DNA from: an uncultured Lachnospiraceae bacterium
GTDB lineage: Bacteria; Bacillota; Clostridia; Lachnospirales; Lachnospiraceae
Length of the DNA: 64,000 bases
NCBI GenBank assembly: GCA_910587765.1
Contig: CAJUNR010000008.1
Span: forward strand, 4,592 to 68,591
Direction of reading: 5' to 3'
The translations under genes and the position numbers were made by a program. The notes beneath the pieces are model-generated. The model was not told the origin of the DNA, searched no databases, and saw only the letters and a list, made by a program, of their open reading frames with translations. Below are positions 16,805-26,055 of the stretch, piece after piece; positions within the stretch are counted from its first letter, which is position 1; each line of letters begins with the position of its first letter.

Positions 16805-16952
16805 ACTGTTTCTCCTCGTTCATGGATGCCAATAGACCGTCAATGCTTTCATCAACTCATTCAAAGTAGAGATACGATTCTTATCAAAGCTGTCACCAAC
16901 ATTCGCAGTCACTTAAAGATAACCGGTCTGTAACCAATGCATTCCGCCCTGC

Positions 16953-17951
16953 TTACTTGGTCGATTCCCTTAAGATCACCTGATAATCAAGCTTCTGCGG
17001 TTCCTGAAAGAGCTCTTCCCCAAGCATCCTCAGCATCTCCAGGCAGGCGTTTCTGCCCAGCTCCCTCGTGTCGAACCGGAGGCTTGTGACCGCCGGCAGA
17101 TTCTGCTCCATCTGGTGGCTGTCATACAGGCTGGCCAGCCGGATCCGGGACGGGACCTCCACGCCCCGCTCTCTTAAGCACCCCAGAACCAGCGCGCTGA
17201 TATGGTCGTCCATGCAGACGATCCCGTCCGATTCCGCCAGAAGGATCCGGTCCACGGCCCACATGGCCCTCCGGTAGTCCCCGATCTCCATAAAGATCAG
17301 CGCGTCGTCCGCATGGAACCCCCGGTCCTTGTGGGCGTCCAGGAAGCCCTGCTTCCGGCTCTCCGTCACGTGATGTCTGCCGGCTCCTCCCACCAGCGCG
17401 ATCCGCCGCAGGCCCTTCAGCAGAAGAAGCGCCGTCAGTTCCCGGCTGGCCTCCCGGTTGGGATTGTCTATGGACACCACGTCCAGATCATCCGGCGGCC
17501 CGATGACTACAAACGGAATCTCCTGCTCCTTCAGGAAACGCACGGTACCCGAATTCATCGTCGCCCGGGTCAGTATGATCCCGTCCGCCTTGTGGTTCAT
17601 GACCAGCCTTTGAAGCTGCTCCAGACGTTCCTCCTTCATCATCGCCACGATAATATCATAATTATATTCCGAGGCTTTTTCACAGATGCCGTCCATGCAT
17701 TCCTTAAAAAAGGAGACGTCCGTATCCTCCGTCGGTATGACGAGCCCCAGATTATAGGTCCTGCTCTGGGCCAGCCCTCTGGCAATGACGTTGGGCCGGT
17801 AACCGTGGGCTTTTGCAAATGTCTGCACCCGCTCCACCGTCTCTCTGCCGATGCGTCCCTTTCCCGACAGCGCGCGGGACACGGTCGTCTTGCTCACACC
17901 AAGCTCCCGGGCAATGTCCTCAATCGTATATTTTCTTCTCTCCGCTTCCAT
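16953..17951 (-). CDS. LacI family transcriptional regulator
   Basis: Sugar-responsive repressor, 332 aa. The N-terminal helix-turn-helix is YTIEDIARELGVSKTTVSRA, followed by the hinge region RPNVIARGLAQSRTYNLGLV and a periplasmic-binding-protein-like sensor domain (VVSIDNPNREASRELTALLL, SDGIVCMDDHISALVLGCLR). It starts 4 nt after the GH42 stop and is co-transcribed with it. The GH42 promoter contains a symmetrical LacI-type site; this protein probably represses its own operon and possibly the ABC operon. Confidence 0.93.
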   Translation of the reverse strand: MEAERRKYTIEDIARELGVSKTTVSRALSGKGRIGRETVERVQTFAKAHGYRPNVIARGLAQSRTYNLGLVIPTEDTDVSFFKECMDGICEKASEYNYDIIVAMMKEERLEQLQRLVMNHKADGIILTRATMNSGTVRFLKEQEIPFVVIGPPDDLDVVSIDNPNREASRELTALLLLKGLRRIALVGGAGRHHVTESRKQGFLDAHKDRGFHADDALIFMEIGDYRRAMWAVDRILLAESDGIVCMDDHISALVLGCLRERGVEVPSRIRLASLYDSHQMEQNLPAVTSLRFDTRELGRNACLEMLRMLGEELFQEPQKLDYQVILRESTK

Positions 17952-17955
17952 CTTC

Positions 17956-19986
17956 CTATGCTCCCATGCGGCGGATCATCCTCAAGGAAAATCCATCCAG
18001 TTCCAGCCGGTCCCGGCAGATTTCCCCGGTCTCCGCGTCCTCCCAGTCTCCGATCCCCTGAAGGCTCACTTCGTCCTGCCGGAAATTCATTACAAACACG
18101 ATTTCCCGCTCTCCGCTTCGGACCGCCGTCGTCACCCCGTAGGGCAGTGGGACGCCAAGGGGCGAATGCAGTCCCGCCTCCGAAAGAAGCTCCCGATAAA
18201 ATGCCCTCAGGAAATCCAGTCCCGTCTCAGCCGCCACATAGTAGCCGGTTCCCTGCCCGAAGGAATGCCGGGTCACCGCCGGACATCCGGCATAGAAATC
18301 CTGTTCATACGCCGCCAGCACCTGGGTATCAGCCGCCGCATGGACAATCTCACAGATTCTTCCGGTGGAATAATGCGCCCCCTGATAGACAAATCCGTTT
18401 TCAAATCCTTCTCCCGGCGCGTCGATCTCCTCCGGCAGGATTCCCAGCACGTCCTCCAGCGGATGATGTCCCGTAAAGCACAGATCCGTATCATCCACCG
18501 CGCCGCCAAACCAGGTGCTCACATAACAGCCGCCATTTTCCACGTAAGTTCTGACCCGTTCCGCATAGCCTTTTCGGTACAGATAATTTACCGGCGCGCA
18601 TACGATCCGGTAGCCCTCCAGCGCTTCGTCCATGCTGACAAAATCCACATCCACGCCCTGCTCCCAGAAGACCTGATAATGCTTCAGCACCTCGGACACA
18701 TAATCAAGGTCCAGCCTGGGGCCGGACGCGTCCTCCAGCGCCCACCAGTTCTCCCAGTCGAACACGATCGCCGCTCCGGGCCGGTTGACGGTTCCTTCGA
18801 TCAGCCCCTGAACGGCTGCCAGCCGCTCTCCCACTTCCGATACTTCCCGGAAGGTCCGGGCAGCGCCGCCGTTCCTGTGATCCACCACTGCGCCATGGAA
18901 TTTCTCATAAGCGCCCCTGCCCTTTCTCCACTGAAAATACAGTACGGAATCGGACCCGTGGGCAATGGCCTGCATGGAGGACAGCATATGCATCCCCGGA
19001 CGTTTGACCGGGTTAAAGGACCGCCAGTTCACGCAGGAAGGCGTGCTCTCCATCAGAAGGAAGAGCTGCTTCTTCATGCTCCGCATCATGCTGTGTCCTG
19101 CCGCCGCACGGACCGCGGCAGGCACTTCGTCCTTCGACGCGTGCCACTGCGGATAACTGTCCCAGGAGATTACGTCAAGACAGCTCTGCAGCCGGTGATA
19201 GTTGAGATTTTTAAAGAAATCCATAAAATTCGTCGTTACCGGACGGTCGGAATACTCCCGGACCGCTTCGATCTCCTCCCGGCAGAAATCCGTCATCTGG
19301 TCCGTCACGAACCGTTTCCAGTCCAGCTTCAGCCCGTGGGACAGCGCTTCCCCGTGGGGCGCGGGGCTGTGAATCTGCTCCCAGTCCGTATAGACATGGC
19401 TCCAGAAACGGTTCCACCAGGCGTGGTTCAGCGCCTCCAGCGTATGATATTTCTGCCGGAGCCATTCCCGGAAGGCGCTCTGGCACTGCTCACAGTGGCA
19501 GGCCCCGTCTCCCCAGTTGCCGCCCAGCTCATTGGAAATATGCCACAGGATCACAGCCGGATGCTTCCCGAAGCGCCTGGACAGCTCCCGATCCATCCGC
19601 CGGATCTTCTCCCGCATGACCGGTGACGTATAGCAGAAATTATGCCTGCGCCCCGGCAGGTTCCTTTTTTCATTCTCCTGCACCTGCATCACTTCCGGGT
19701 ACTTCTGCGTCAGCCAGTGGGGCATGGCGCCGGAGGGCGTTGCCAGGATCACCTGGATACCGTTCTCATACAGCCGGTCGATCCGCTCCGCCAGCCATGC
19801 GAAATCATAGCGCCCCTCCTCCGGCTCCAGCATGGACCAGGAAAAAACTCCAAGGGTCACGCAGTTGATTCCCGCCTCTTTCATCAAAATAAGATCTTCT
19901 TCCAGAACCTCCGGCCTCTCCAGCCACTGTTCCGGATTGTAATCGCCGCCGTGCAGCAGTCTGCCTCCTGTCATACGGGTTCCCAT
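17956..19986 (-). CDS. GH42 beta-galactosidase
   Basis: Cytoplasmic beta-galactosidase of family 42, 676 aa from the chosen start. The N-terminal barrel opens with GGDYNPEQW and VTLGVFSWSMLEP; the acid/base glutamate is in LWHISNELGGNWG and the nucleophile in FLLMESTPSCVNW. The family cysteine pair CHCEQCQ for structural zinc is present. The open frame extends to 20019, but that ATG is only a few bases after the -10 box; 19986 has AGGAAAGG directly upstream and 19974 is an alternative. It should release galactose from the galacto-oligosaccharides produced by GH53. Confidence 0.93.
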   Translation of the reverse strand: MGTRMTGGRLLHGGDYNPEQWLERPEVLEEDLILMKEAGINCVTLGVFSWSMLEPEEGRYDFAWLAERIDRLYENGIQVILATPSGAMPHWLTQKYPEVMQVQENEKRNLPGRRHNFCYTSPVMREKIRRMDRELSRRFGKHPAVILWHISNELGGNWGDGACHCEQCQSAFREWLRQKYHTLEALNHAWWNRFWSHVYTDWEQIHSPAPHGEALSHGLKLDWKRFVTDQMTDFCREEIEAVREYSDRPVTTNFMDFFKNLNYHRLQSCLDVISWDSYPQWHASKDEVPAAVRAAAGHSMMRSMKKQLFLLMESTPSCVNWRSFNPVKRPGMHMLSSMQAIAHGSDSVLYFQWRKGRGAYEKFHGAVVDHRNGGAARTFREVSEVGERLAAVQGLIEGTVNRPGAAIVFDWENWWALEDASGPRLDLDYVSEVLKHYQVFWEQGVDVDFVSMDEALEGYRIVCAPVNYLYRKGYAERVRTYVENGGCYVSTWFGGAVDDTDLCFTGHHPLEDVLGILPEEIDAPGEGFENGFVYQGAHYSTGRICEIVHAAADTQVLAAYEQDFYAGCPAVTRHSFGQGTGYYVAAETGLDFLRAFYRELLSEAGLHSPLGVPLPYGVTTAVRSGEREIVFVMNFRQDEVSLQGIGDWEDAETGEICRDRLELDGFSLRMIRRMGA

Positions 19987-20027
19987 CCTTTCCTGCCGAC
20001 TATGGTCAGCCTGTCTCATGATTATTC

Positions 20028-20063
20028 AATATATCACCTTTTATCGGTAATTGCAACCGGTTG
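20028..20063 (-). promoter_or_regulatory. promoter and LacI-type operator of the GH42-lacI operon
   Basis: Minus-strand TTGCAA (20051-20056), 17-bp spacer and TATATT (20028-20033). A perfect palindrome CAACCGGTTG (20054-20063) overlaps the -35 box and has the central CG of LacI/GalR-family sites. Repressor binding there would block RNA polymerase. Confidence 0.75.
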
Positions 20064-20177
20064 TTCACATATACCCGAAAGCAGCCTGAACTTTTCTCTG
20101 GCATCTACAGCGTCTCCAGTCAAATGTCAAAATTATTAACAAAATATAAATTTATTAAAAATTCAGAAAACAAATTA

Positions 20178-20206
20178 TTGATAATTCATAAAGTATATGA
20201 TAGTAT
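20178..20206 (+). promoter_or_regulatory. promoter of the DUF2752-DUF4234 pair
   Basis: TTGATA (20178-20183), 17-bp spacer, TAGTAT (20201-20206), in a very AT-rich stretch 30 nt upstream of the DUF2752 start. No operator seen. Confidence 0.6.
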
Positions 20207-20236
20207 ATATCCGGCATTTACAATTGCCGGGAACAT

Positions 20237-20671
20237 ATGATAAACGCAGGCAAAAATTTTTCATGGTTGGTGAAAGTGTTGAAAAAATGGAAAGAAGCCA
20301 GTCTGCTTCTGACCGCACTGGGGATTGTCATGTTTATTCGGGAAATCAGCGGAATCGGTTGCCCGTTTCAATGGCTGACCGGTATCAGTTGTGCCGGTTG
20401 CGGAATGACAAGGGCTGTATTTTATGCAGTCTGCTTCCAGTTTGTCAAAGCATTTTATTATCACCCTTTATTCTGGGTGCTGCCTTTTGGAGGATTCTGT
20501 TTCATCTTTCGAGAAAAGATTCCTGCAAAATTACAAAAAGGCATAAAGTGGATAACCGTCGTCTGTTTCGTGGCAGTTTATCTGATGCGTCTGTTTTTTT
20601 CAGATCACCAGGTAGTCGCCTTCGATATGGAAAAGGGACTGATTATGCGGTTATGGAATTTTTTTACATAA
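20237..20671 (+). CDS. DUF2752 membrane protein
   Basis: A 144-aa membrane protein with three hydrophobic helices. It has the family signature GCPFQWLTGISCAGCGMTRA, a cysteine-rich loop followed by a helix, conserved in DUF2752. Function unknown. It is followed 19 nt later by a DUF4234 gene, a small two-gene membrane unit; an AT-rich upstream region carries a promoter. The ribosome site is weak. Confidence 0.85.
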   Translation: MINAGKNFSWLVKVLKKWKEASLLLTALGIVMFIREISGIGCPFQWLTGISCAGCGMTRAVFYAVCFQFVKAFYYHPLFWVLPFGGFCFIFREKIPAKLQKGIKWITVVCFVAVYLMRLFFSDHQVVAFDMEKGLIMRLWNFFT

Positions 20672-20690
20672 GCTGAAGGAGGATATCGAT

Positions 20691-21089
20691 ATGAAAATCA
20701 AAGAAGACCGAAGCCTGATAATGTATATACTGCTGTCTCTTGTCACCTGTGGAATTTACAGCTATTATTTTCTGTATTCCATAGCGCAGGATGCCAATGT
20801 GGTATGTGCTGATGATGGAAAGAAAACGTCAGGACTGGCTGCATTTATCCTGTTATCCATTGTAACATGCGGCATCTATGCATGGATCTGGTATTACAGC
20901 CTTGGAAACAGACTGTCTGAAAATGCTCCCAGGTATGGGCTGAATTTTTCAGAGAATGGAACCACCGTGTTGATGTGGATGATTTTCGGCTCATTTCTGT
21001 GCGGGATCGGTCCCTTCATCGCAATGAATATTCTAATCAACAATATGAACGCTCTGGCGCATGCCTACAATGAAGGCCGGGGCCGGTAA
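20691..21089 (+). CDS. DUF4234 membrane protein
   Basis: A 132-aa membrane protein with an internally duplicated motif, LLSLVTCGIYSYYFLYSIAQ (about residues 14-33) and LLSIVTCGIYAWIWYYSLGN (about 52-71), followed by a third hydrophobic helix. This matches the DUF4234 family. AGGAGG precedes the start. Probably works with the preceding DUF2752 protein; role unknown. Confidence 0.88.
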   Translation: MKIKEDRSLIMYILLSLVTCGIYSYYFLYSIAQDANVVCADDGKKTSGLAAFILLSIVTCGIYAWIWYYSLGNRLSENAPRYGLNFSENGTTVLMWMIFGSFLCGIGPFIAMNILINNMNALAHAYNEGRGR

Positions 21090-21174
21090 AAGTCTGAAAG
21101 TCCCGCCGCCTGCTGTAACGGGATTGCGATGGAAAGCCAGCCAGCTGAAAAATCACCTCATTGAACCAGCCGGG

Positions 21175-21216
21175 ACAGGCCGGAATGCGGATTCATCTGC
21201 ATTCCGGCCTGTGTTT
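21175..21216. terminator. bidirectional terminator between DUF4234 and SDR genes
   Basis: Perfect 14-bp inverted repeat ACAGGCCGGAATGC / GCATTCCGGCCTGT with a 10-nt loop, followed by GTTTT. It lies between convergent genes. Confidence 0.9.
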
Positions 21217-21238
21217 TCCCGACTTCATTTATGGAACA

Positions 21239-22012
21239 TTACTTCACCAGATAACCGCCGTCCACCGGAATAATCGCTCCGCCCAGATAGTCGCTGGCAT
21301 GGGAGGCCAGGAAGATGCAGGCGCCCTTCATGTCCTCTCCGGTACCCCACCGGTTCGCCGGGATCCGGTCCGTGATCTGCTGATACCTGGGATTCTCCGG
21401 GTCCAGAAGCGCGCTGTTCATCTCCGTCGCCATATAGCCCGGGGCGATGGCGTTTACATTGATGCCCCTTGCGATCCAGTCGTTGCTCAGCTCCTTGGTC
21501 AGCTGCGTCACGCCCCCTTTGGCCGCTGTGTACGCCGGGACGGTCTGTCCGCCGAACCAGGATACCATGGAAGCGATGTTGATGATCTTTCCGTACTCTT
21601 TTTTCAGCATGATCTTCGCCGCCTCCTGACAGAGGATAAAGACGGAGTTGAGATTGACATTCAGTACCTCGTCCCATTCCTCAATGGGAAATACTTCCGC
21701 GCTGTGGCGTCTCTGGATCCCATGAGCGTTGACGATGATGTCCAGATCGCCGCCCAGCTTCTCAACACACGCTGCAAAGCCTTCATACACGCCTTCTCTT
21801 TTTGCAAAATCCGCTTTTACGCCGTGGCAGCGAAAGCCTCTGTTTACGAAGCTTTCTGCCACCTCCTGCACTTTGTCGGAGGTGCCTACGATAACCACCT
21901 CGCAGCCTGCCTCCATCAGTCCTTCTGCCATGCCGTATCCCAGTCCTCTGGTTCCGCCGGTCACGATGGCTTTTTTCCCTTCTATATTAAAGAGGTCCAT
22001 ATGATTCACCAT
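21239..22012 (-). CDS. KduD-like short-chain dehydrogenase (sugar acid)
   Basis: Classical SDR oxidoreductase, 257 aa. It has the glycine motif TGGTRGLGYGMAEGL, NAHG, catalytic serine in NIASMVSWFGGQ, Tyr-Lys in YTAAKGG and the family end GGAIIPVDGGYLVK. Sequence style and context (mannonate-dehydratase-like enzyme, TRAP transporter, zinc dehydrogenase) point to a 2-dehydro-3-deoxygluconate 5-dehydrogenase or a close hexonate dehydrogenase. The start at 22012 (MVNHMDLFNIEG) has AAAGGAAA upstream; a GTG 15 nt earlier is possible. Last gene of the sugar-acid operon. Confidence 0.85.
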   Translation of the reverse strand: MVNHMDLFNIEGKKAIVTGGTRGLGYGMAEGLMEAGCEVVIVGTSDKVQEVAESFVNRGFRCHGVKADFAKREGVYEGFAACVEKLGGDLDIIVNAHGIQRRHSAEVFPIEEWDEVLNVNLNSVFILCQEAAKIMLKKEYGKIINIASMVSWFGGQTVPAYTAAKGGVTQLTKELSNDWIARGINVNAIAPGYMATEMNSALLDPENPRYQQITDRIPANRWGTGEDMKGACIFLASHASDYLGGAIIPVDGGYLVK

Positions 22013-22039
22013 TTTCCTTTCTTTCACGGTCTGCCTGTC

Positions 22040-23080
22040 TCATTCAAACAGAATGACCATTTTCTTTGCCGACTCATCCGGATGGTCCATCAGATAAAAT
22101 ACTCTGTCGATCTCGCGGAACGGAATAAACGTAGTCGCGATCCCCTCAGTATGATATGCCCCCTCTTCCATGCGGCGGATCGTAGGCTCGAAGGCATTCT
22201 GGGACATCCGGGAACCGATGATGTCCAGCTCTCTCTGATTGATCATGGCCTGAGTAATCTTTTCTTCCGCCGTGGAAAATCCCATGGGCACCATGCGCCC
22301 CGCGTTGCACAGGATCCCCGGCTGCAGGCACATGGTAAGAGAGCCCGGGAAACAGGCGGAATCAAAAGCAACGGTACACCCGTGGCCGTCTGTGATCTCC
22401 TGAATCCTTGCCGCCACGTCCTCCTGCTTCGAGTTGATGACGTAATCGGCGCCGTATCCTTTTGCCCGTTCCAACGAGGAATCGCTGACATCGCAGCAGA
22501 TGACGGTCCGGCAGCCCTTTGCCTTGCAGGACTGGAGGATGATGGAACCGATGGTCCCGGCTCCCAGGATAAACACCACATCGTCCTCGGCCACTCTGCC
22601 CCGGGCCGTACAGTGGGAACCGATGGCAAACGGCTCCACCAGCGCCGCATCCTCCCAGCTTACGCGGTCCGAGATTTTATAGACCTCTTTGGCCGGCGCA
22701 GTAAAATACTCTCTCCAGCCGCCGTCCGCGCCGGATCCCCTCACTTTCACATGTTCGCACACGTTTTTTCTCCCGTGGGTGCACTGATAGCAGGTCCCGC
22801 AGGTGGAGATCAGATCCACGATCACATGGTCGCCCACCTTTACATTGGTCACATTGGCCCCTGCCTTCACCACGATCCCGGCATTTTCATGGCCTGGAAT
22901 GCGCGGATAGGTGGAACAGGGATTCAGTCCGTGGTAAATGTGGTGATCGCTCCCGCAGACTCCCGCAGATTTCATCTGAATCAGCACTTCATCTTCATTT
23001 GCCAGTTCCGGAACCGGTACCTCACGCACTTCTGTCTTATGCGGCTCAAGCACTACAACTTCTTTCATCATTTTTTTCAT
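22040..23080 (-). CDS. zinc-dependent medium-chain dehydrogenase
   Basis: Alcohol/polyol dehydrogenase of 346 aa. Catalytic zinc ligands are in SAGVCGSDHHIYHG and PGHENAG; the structural zinc is held by the four cysteines of STCGTCYQCTHGRKNVC. The NAD-binding glycine motif is ILGAGTIGSIIL. Members with this pattern oxidise L-idonate, L-gulonate, L-galactonate or similar sugar acids. The start at 23080 follows AGAGG; the upstream ATG at 23110 falls within the structured repeat element. It is downstream of the TRAP genes and 27 nt before the KduD-like gene. Confidence 0.88.
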   Translation of the reverse strand: MKKMMKEVVVLEPHKTEVREVPVPELANEDEVLIQMKSAGVCGSDHHIYHGLNPCSTYPRIPGHENAGIVVKAGANVTNVKVGDHVIVDLISTCGTCYQCTHGRKNVCEHVKVRGSGADGGWREYFTAPAKEVYKISDRVSWEDAALVEPFAIGSHCTARGRVAEDDVVFILGAGTIGSIILQSCKAKGCRTVICCDVSDSSLERAKGYGADYVINSKQEDVAARIQEITDGHGCTVAFDSACFPGSLTMCLQPGILCNAGRMVPMGFSTAEEKITQAMINQRELDIIGSRMSQNAFEPTIRRMEEGAYHTEGIATTFIPFREIDRVFYLMDHPDESAKKMVILFE

Positions 23081-23101
23081 CTTCTTACCTCTTTTTATTA
23101 T

Positions 23102-23204
23102 GTTCCGCATCTGCCCTCTCTCCGCCCCGGCGTCTGGAAGAATTTTCTCTCACTCCGTTCCGGAAAATCCTTCCGGGACTGCTTTCGGGCAGATGCTGTT
23201 TTTT
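23102..23204. repeat. single copy of the structured intergenic element
   Basis: Begins GTTCCGCATCTGCCC and ends GGGCAGATGCTG plus a T-run on the plus strand. The outer arms here pair over ten bases (GCATCTGCCC/GGGCAGATGC). The inner part (GGAAGAATTTTC, GAAAATCCTTCC) resembles the tandem copies at 8336-8646. It lies between the TRAP large-subunit gene and the zinc dehydrogenase gene, both on the minus strand. Confidence 0.8.
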
Positions 23205-23234
23205 ACAAACGATCTGTCACTGCCATACTCTGCT

Positions 23235-24518
23235 CTATCCGATAATCGACGGCAGCCAGATGGACAGCGCCGGCACCAGTGCAAACAGGACGCCGCAGAA
23301 GATCTCCACTGCCACAAACGGGATCAGCTCCTTCGATACCTGCCCCACGGACTGTTTGCTGATGCCGCATGCCACGAACATACATGTTCCAAAGGGCGGC
23401 GTCGCCTGTCCCATGGCCAGCAGGAATACGAATACCAGTCCGAACTGCACCGGATCGATTCCAAATGCCATGGCGATGGGCGCCAGGATCGGTCCCAGGA
23501 TCAGATTGGTCGCTCCCACCTCCAGGAACATGCCGCAGATGGTCAGAAGAATGATAATGATGGCCCAAAACATGTATTTGTTGGAGACAAATGCCAGCAT
23601 GAAATTTGTCACCGCCTGGGGAATCTGGTAATAGGAGATCAGCCAGCCGAACATCTGCGCCGTCACCACCAGAATCATCAGGTTCGCAGTTCCCGTAGCG
23701 GTGGATTCGATGATTTCCCACACGCTTTTCATGGTGATCTCCTGGTAGACCGCCAGACAGACGATCATTCCGTACACCACTGCCACCACCGCGGACTCTG
23801 TCGGGGTGAAGATGCCTGCATAGATGCCGCCCAGAATGATGATCGGCATAATCAGCGCCCATACCGCATCCTTGAAGGAAACCAGAAAACGTTTGAACGA
23901 AAATTTATCCGATTTCGGAAAATGGTTTTTCTTTGCCTTGAAATACGCATAGATGCATAAAAAGATACAGCATACGATACCCGGGATCACGCCTGCCATC
24001 AAAAGAGCGCCCACATCGGTCCCCGTAATATTTCCGTAGATGACCAGCACGATGCTGGGCGGGATCACGATTCCCAGTGTTCCGCCGATGGCCTGTACTG
24101 CCGCTGCATACGCTTCCGGATATTTCCTCTCCACCATCTCCGGATACATCAGGCCGCCGATGGCTGCCGTAGTCGCCACAGAAGAACCGGAGATTGCGGC
24201 GAAGAAAGTACATGCTACGATGGACACCAGAGAAATTCCTCCGGAGATCCATCCCACCAGAGAATCCGCAAAGGCGACCAGTCTCTTGGAGAGACCGCCC
24301 TTGGACATCACGTCTCCTGCCAGCATGAATGCCGGGATCGCCAGCATGGAAAAGCTGTTGGAGTTGGCGAAAATTCTCTGGGCAACGATTACGAACGTCA
24401 GTTTGGGATCCAGGAGCACGGCGACGACACAGGCCAGCCCCAGAGACCAGGTGATCTCCAGACCGCATGCCATGGCCACCAGCAGGACCACGATCAAAGC
24501 AATTGCTGCAACATCCAT
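23235..24518 (-). CDS. TRAP transporter large permease, DctM type
   Basis: Twelve-helix membrane subunit of a tripartite ATP-independent transporter, 427 aa, which moves a carboxylate substrate using the Na+ gradient. Typical features are the N-terminal ALIVVLLVAMACGLEI, MLAIPAFMLAGDVMSKGGLS and AVQAIGGTLGIVIPPSIVLV. It follows the small subunit gene by 1 nt; the three TRAP genes are in the order binding protein, small, large. Sugar acids are the probable substrate from context. Confidence 0.93.
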   Translation of the reverse strand: MDVAAIALIVVLLVAMACGLEITWSLGLACVVAVLLDPKLTFVIVAQRIFANSNSFSMLAIPAFMLAGDVMSKGGLSKRLVAFADSLVGWISGGISLVSIVACTFFAAISGSSVATTAAIGGLMYPEMVERKYPEAYAAAVQAIGGTLGIVIPPSIVLVIYGNITGTDVGALLMAGVIPGIVCCIFLCIYAYFKAKKNHFPKSDKFSFKRFLVSFKDAVWALIMPIIILGGIYAGIFTPTESAVVAVVYGMIVCLAVYQEITMKSVWEIIESTATGTANLMILVVTAQMFGWLISYYQIPQAVTNFMLAFVSNKYMFWAIIIILLTICGMFLEVGATNLILGPILAPIAMAFGIDPVQFGLVFVFLLAMGQATPPFGTCMFVACGISKQSVGQVSKELIPFVAVEIFCGVLFALVPALSIWLPSIIG

Positions 24519-24519
24519 T

Positions 24520-25005
24520 TTACAAATCCTCCTTTGCTTCTGTAAATTCTTCGTAGATATCCACCATGACCGCCAGTGCGTTCATCACGAATCCCAGAAA
24601 TATGATCCCGTATAACAGGCTCATGGGAATCGCCATGGCAGGACTGACCTGATAGCCGCCGATCCGGATCAGCCGGTAGCCGCTGTATACGAACACAAGA
24701 CTGACGTACATGGCCACTGCCCTGCGGACCACATTCAGCACCAGCAGCGCTTTTCCCTTCAGGTAACCGTCGATGATCTCGATTCGGACAAACATATGTT
24801 TTGTCGTGGCCAGATTGATGCCCAGCGCGATGATCGCCACAAACAGGTAGCGGGACAGTTCCTCGGACCAGGTCAGGCTCCGGAAGATGACGAACCGGCA
24901 GAAAGTCTGTAAAAATACGACTGCGATCATGGCAAGCAGCGCCGCTCCGATGAGGACACTGTTTGCTTTCTGTAGTTTCTTAAAAGCTGCTGTTATTTTC
25001 TCCAT
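24520..25005 (-). CDS. TRAP transporter small permease, DctQ type
   Basis: Four-helix membrane subunit, 161 aa. Family motif SLTWSEELSRYLFVAIIALG followed by KHMFVRIEIIDGYL. The start at 25005 (MEKITAAFKKLQ) has GGGAGGAAAAG upstream; the open frame continues back into the binding-protein gene and is not used. It pairs with the large permease. Confidence 0.92.
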   Translation of the reverse strand: MEKITAAFKKLQKANSVLIGAALLAMIAVVFLQTFCRFVIFRSLTWSEELSRYLFVAIIALGINLATTKHMFVRIEIIDGYLKGKALLVLNVVRRAVAMYVSLVFVYSGYRLIRIGGYQVSPAMAIPMSLLYGIIFLGFVMNALAVMVDIYEEFTEAKEDL

Positions 25006-25019
25006 CTTTTCCTCCCCCT

Positions 25020-26036
25020 CTAGTTGGCTGCCGACAGATTCCGGATCCGGGTGATAACATCCCCGTACTCTGCCTCCCATTCCGTATAAAGTCCGGCTGC
25101 TTTATCAACAAATTCCTGTTTGTCCGGATAAGTAACGCTCATCCCCTGTTCCGTCAGCTGTCCGATGGCCTCTGCATCCATCTCGCGGCTCAGTTCCCGC
25201 TCGCTGACGCTGCATTCCTTCATGATCTCGGTGAATATCTGCTGGTATTCCGCCCCCAGAGAAGCCCAGGTTGCAGGACTCATAACGAGAAATACGGTGG
25301 AATACGCGTGCTCTGTCACCGCCAGGCGGTTGTTGACCTGCGCCACATTGTTGGTCAGGATGACCGTGGAAGGATTCTCCTGCCCGTCCAGCGCGCCCTG
25401 CTGGAGCGCCGTGTATGCTTCGCTCCAGGACATGGGAGTCGCGTCTGCGCCCATCTCCTTCCAGAATGCGATGTGGATCTGATTTTCCATGGTACGCACC
25501 TTCAGGCCTGCCACGTCTTCCACAGAGTTCACATCTGTCTTACTGTTGCTTAAGTTCCGGAAACCGGACTCCCAGATCCCCAGCCCGTAGAGCTGCACGC
25601 CTGAGAGTTTTCCCAGAAATTCATCTCCGATCTCCCCCAGGAAAACGGCGTCCGCCTGCTCTGTGGAAGTGATCAGGTACGGGATATCCAGCGCCTGAAA
25701 ATCCCGGATAAAATTGCCGATGGTGGACTGATTGACCACGGCAATGTCGATGGTTCCCATCTGGCATCCTTCGATGGTGTCGATCTCAGCCCCCAGCTGT
25801 CCGTTATGATAAGTCTCGATCTTGTATTTTCCGCCAGTGGCCTCATAGATCCGGTCCGCGAAGATCTCCATGGACTGACCGATGGCCCCGGTCTCCGACG
25901 ATGTCTGCGCCATGCGCAGCGTGATGGTTCCGTCCTGTCCGGTCTCCACCTGGTTATCCTTCCAGATGCTGAATCCGGACAGGATAAAAGAGAGCAGGAT
26001 CACGCATGCCGTCAGAACTGCTGTCTGTTTTCTCAT
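25020..26036 (-). CDS. TRAP transporter substrate-binding protein, DctP type
   Basis: Periplasmic-type binding protein, 338 aa. The N-terminal hydrophobic helix (LTACVILLSFILSGFSIW) has no lipobox cysteine after it, so the protein is either membrane-anchored by that helix or cleaved. The family regions LRMAQTSSETGAIGQSMEIF and GLKVRTMENQIHIAFWKEMG, with the carboxylate-binding arginine in VRTMEN, are present. AGGAGG precedes the ATG. First of the three TRAP genes, downstream of the enolase-superfamily gene and a structured element. Confidence 0.92.
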   Translation of the reverse strand: MRKQTAVLTACVILLSFILSGFSIWKDNQVETGQDGTITLRMAQTSSETGAIGQSMEIFADRIYEATGGKYKIETYHNGQLGAEIDTIEGCQMGTIDIAVVNQSTIGNFIRDFQALDIPYLITSTEQADAVFLGEIGDEFLGKLSGVQLYGLGIWESGFRNLSNSKTDVNSVEDVAGLKVRTMENQIHIAFWKEMGADATPMSWSEAYTALQQGALDGQENPSTVILTNNVAQVNNRLAVTEHAYSTVFLVMSPATWASLGAEYQQIFTEIMKECSVSERELSREMDAEAIGQLTEQGMSVTYPDKQEFVDKAAGLYTEWEAEYGDVITRIRNLSAAN

Positions 26037-26055
26037 TTTTTAACCTCCTGTTAAA

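Noticed and set aside
16820..16912. 30-codon open frame upstream of the broken nuclease gene (ends TVYWHP)
   Set aside because: Too short, weak start and no recognisable family; could be a remnant, but the evidence is insufficient.
17202..19626. Long plus-strand open frames opposite the lacI and GH42 genes
   Set aside because: They are shadows of GC-rich minus-strand genes; the residue composition is Arg/Pro/His-rich and no ribosome sites or motifs are present.
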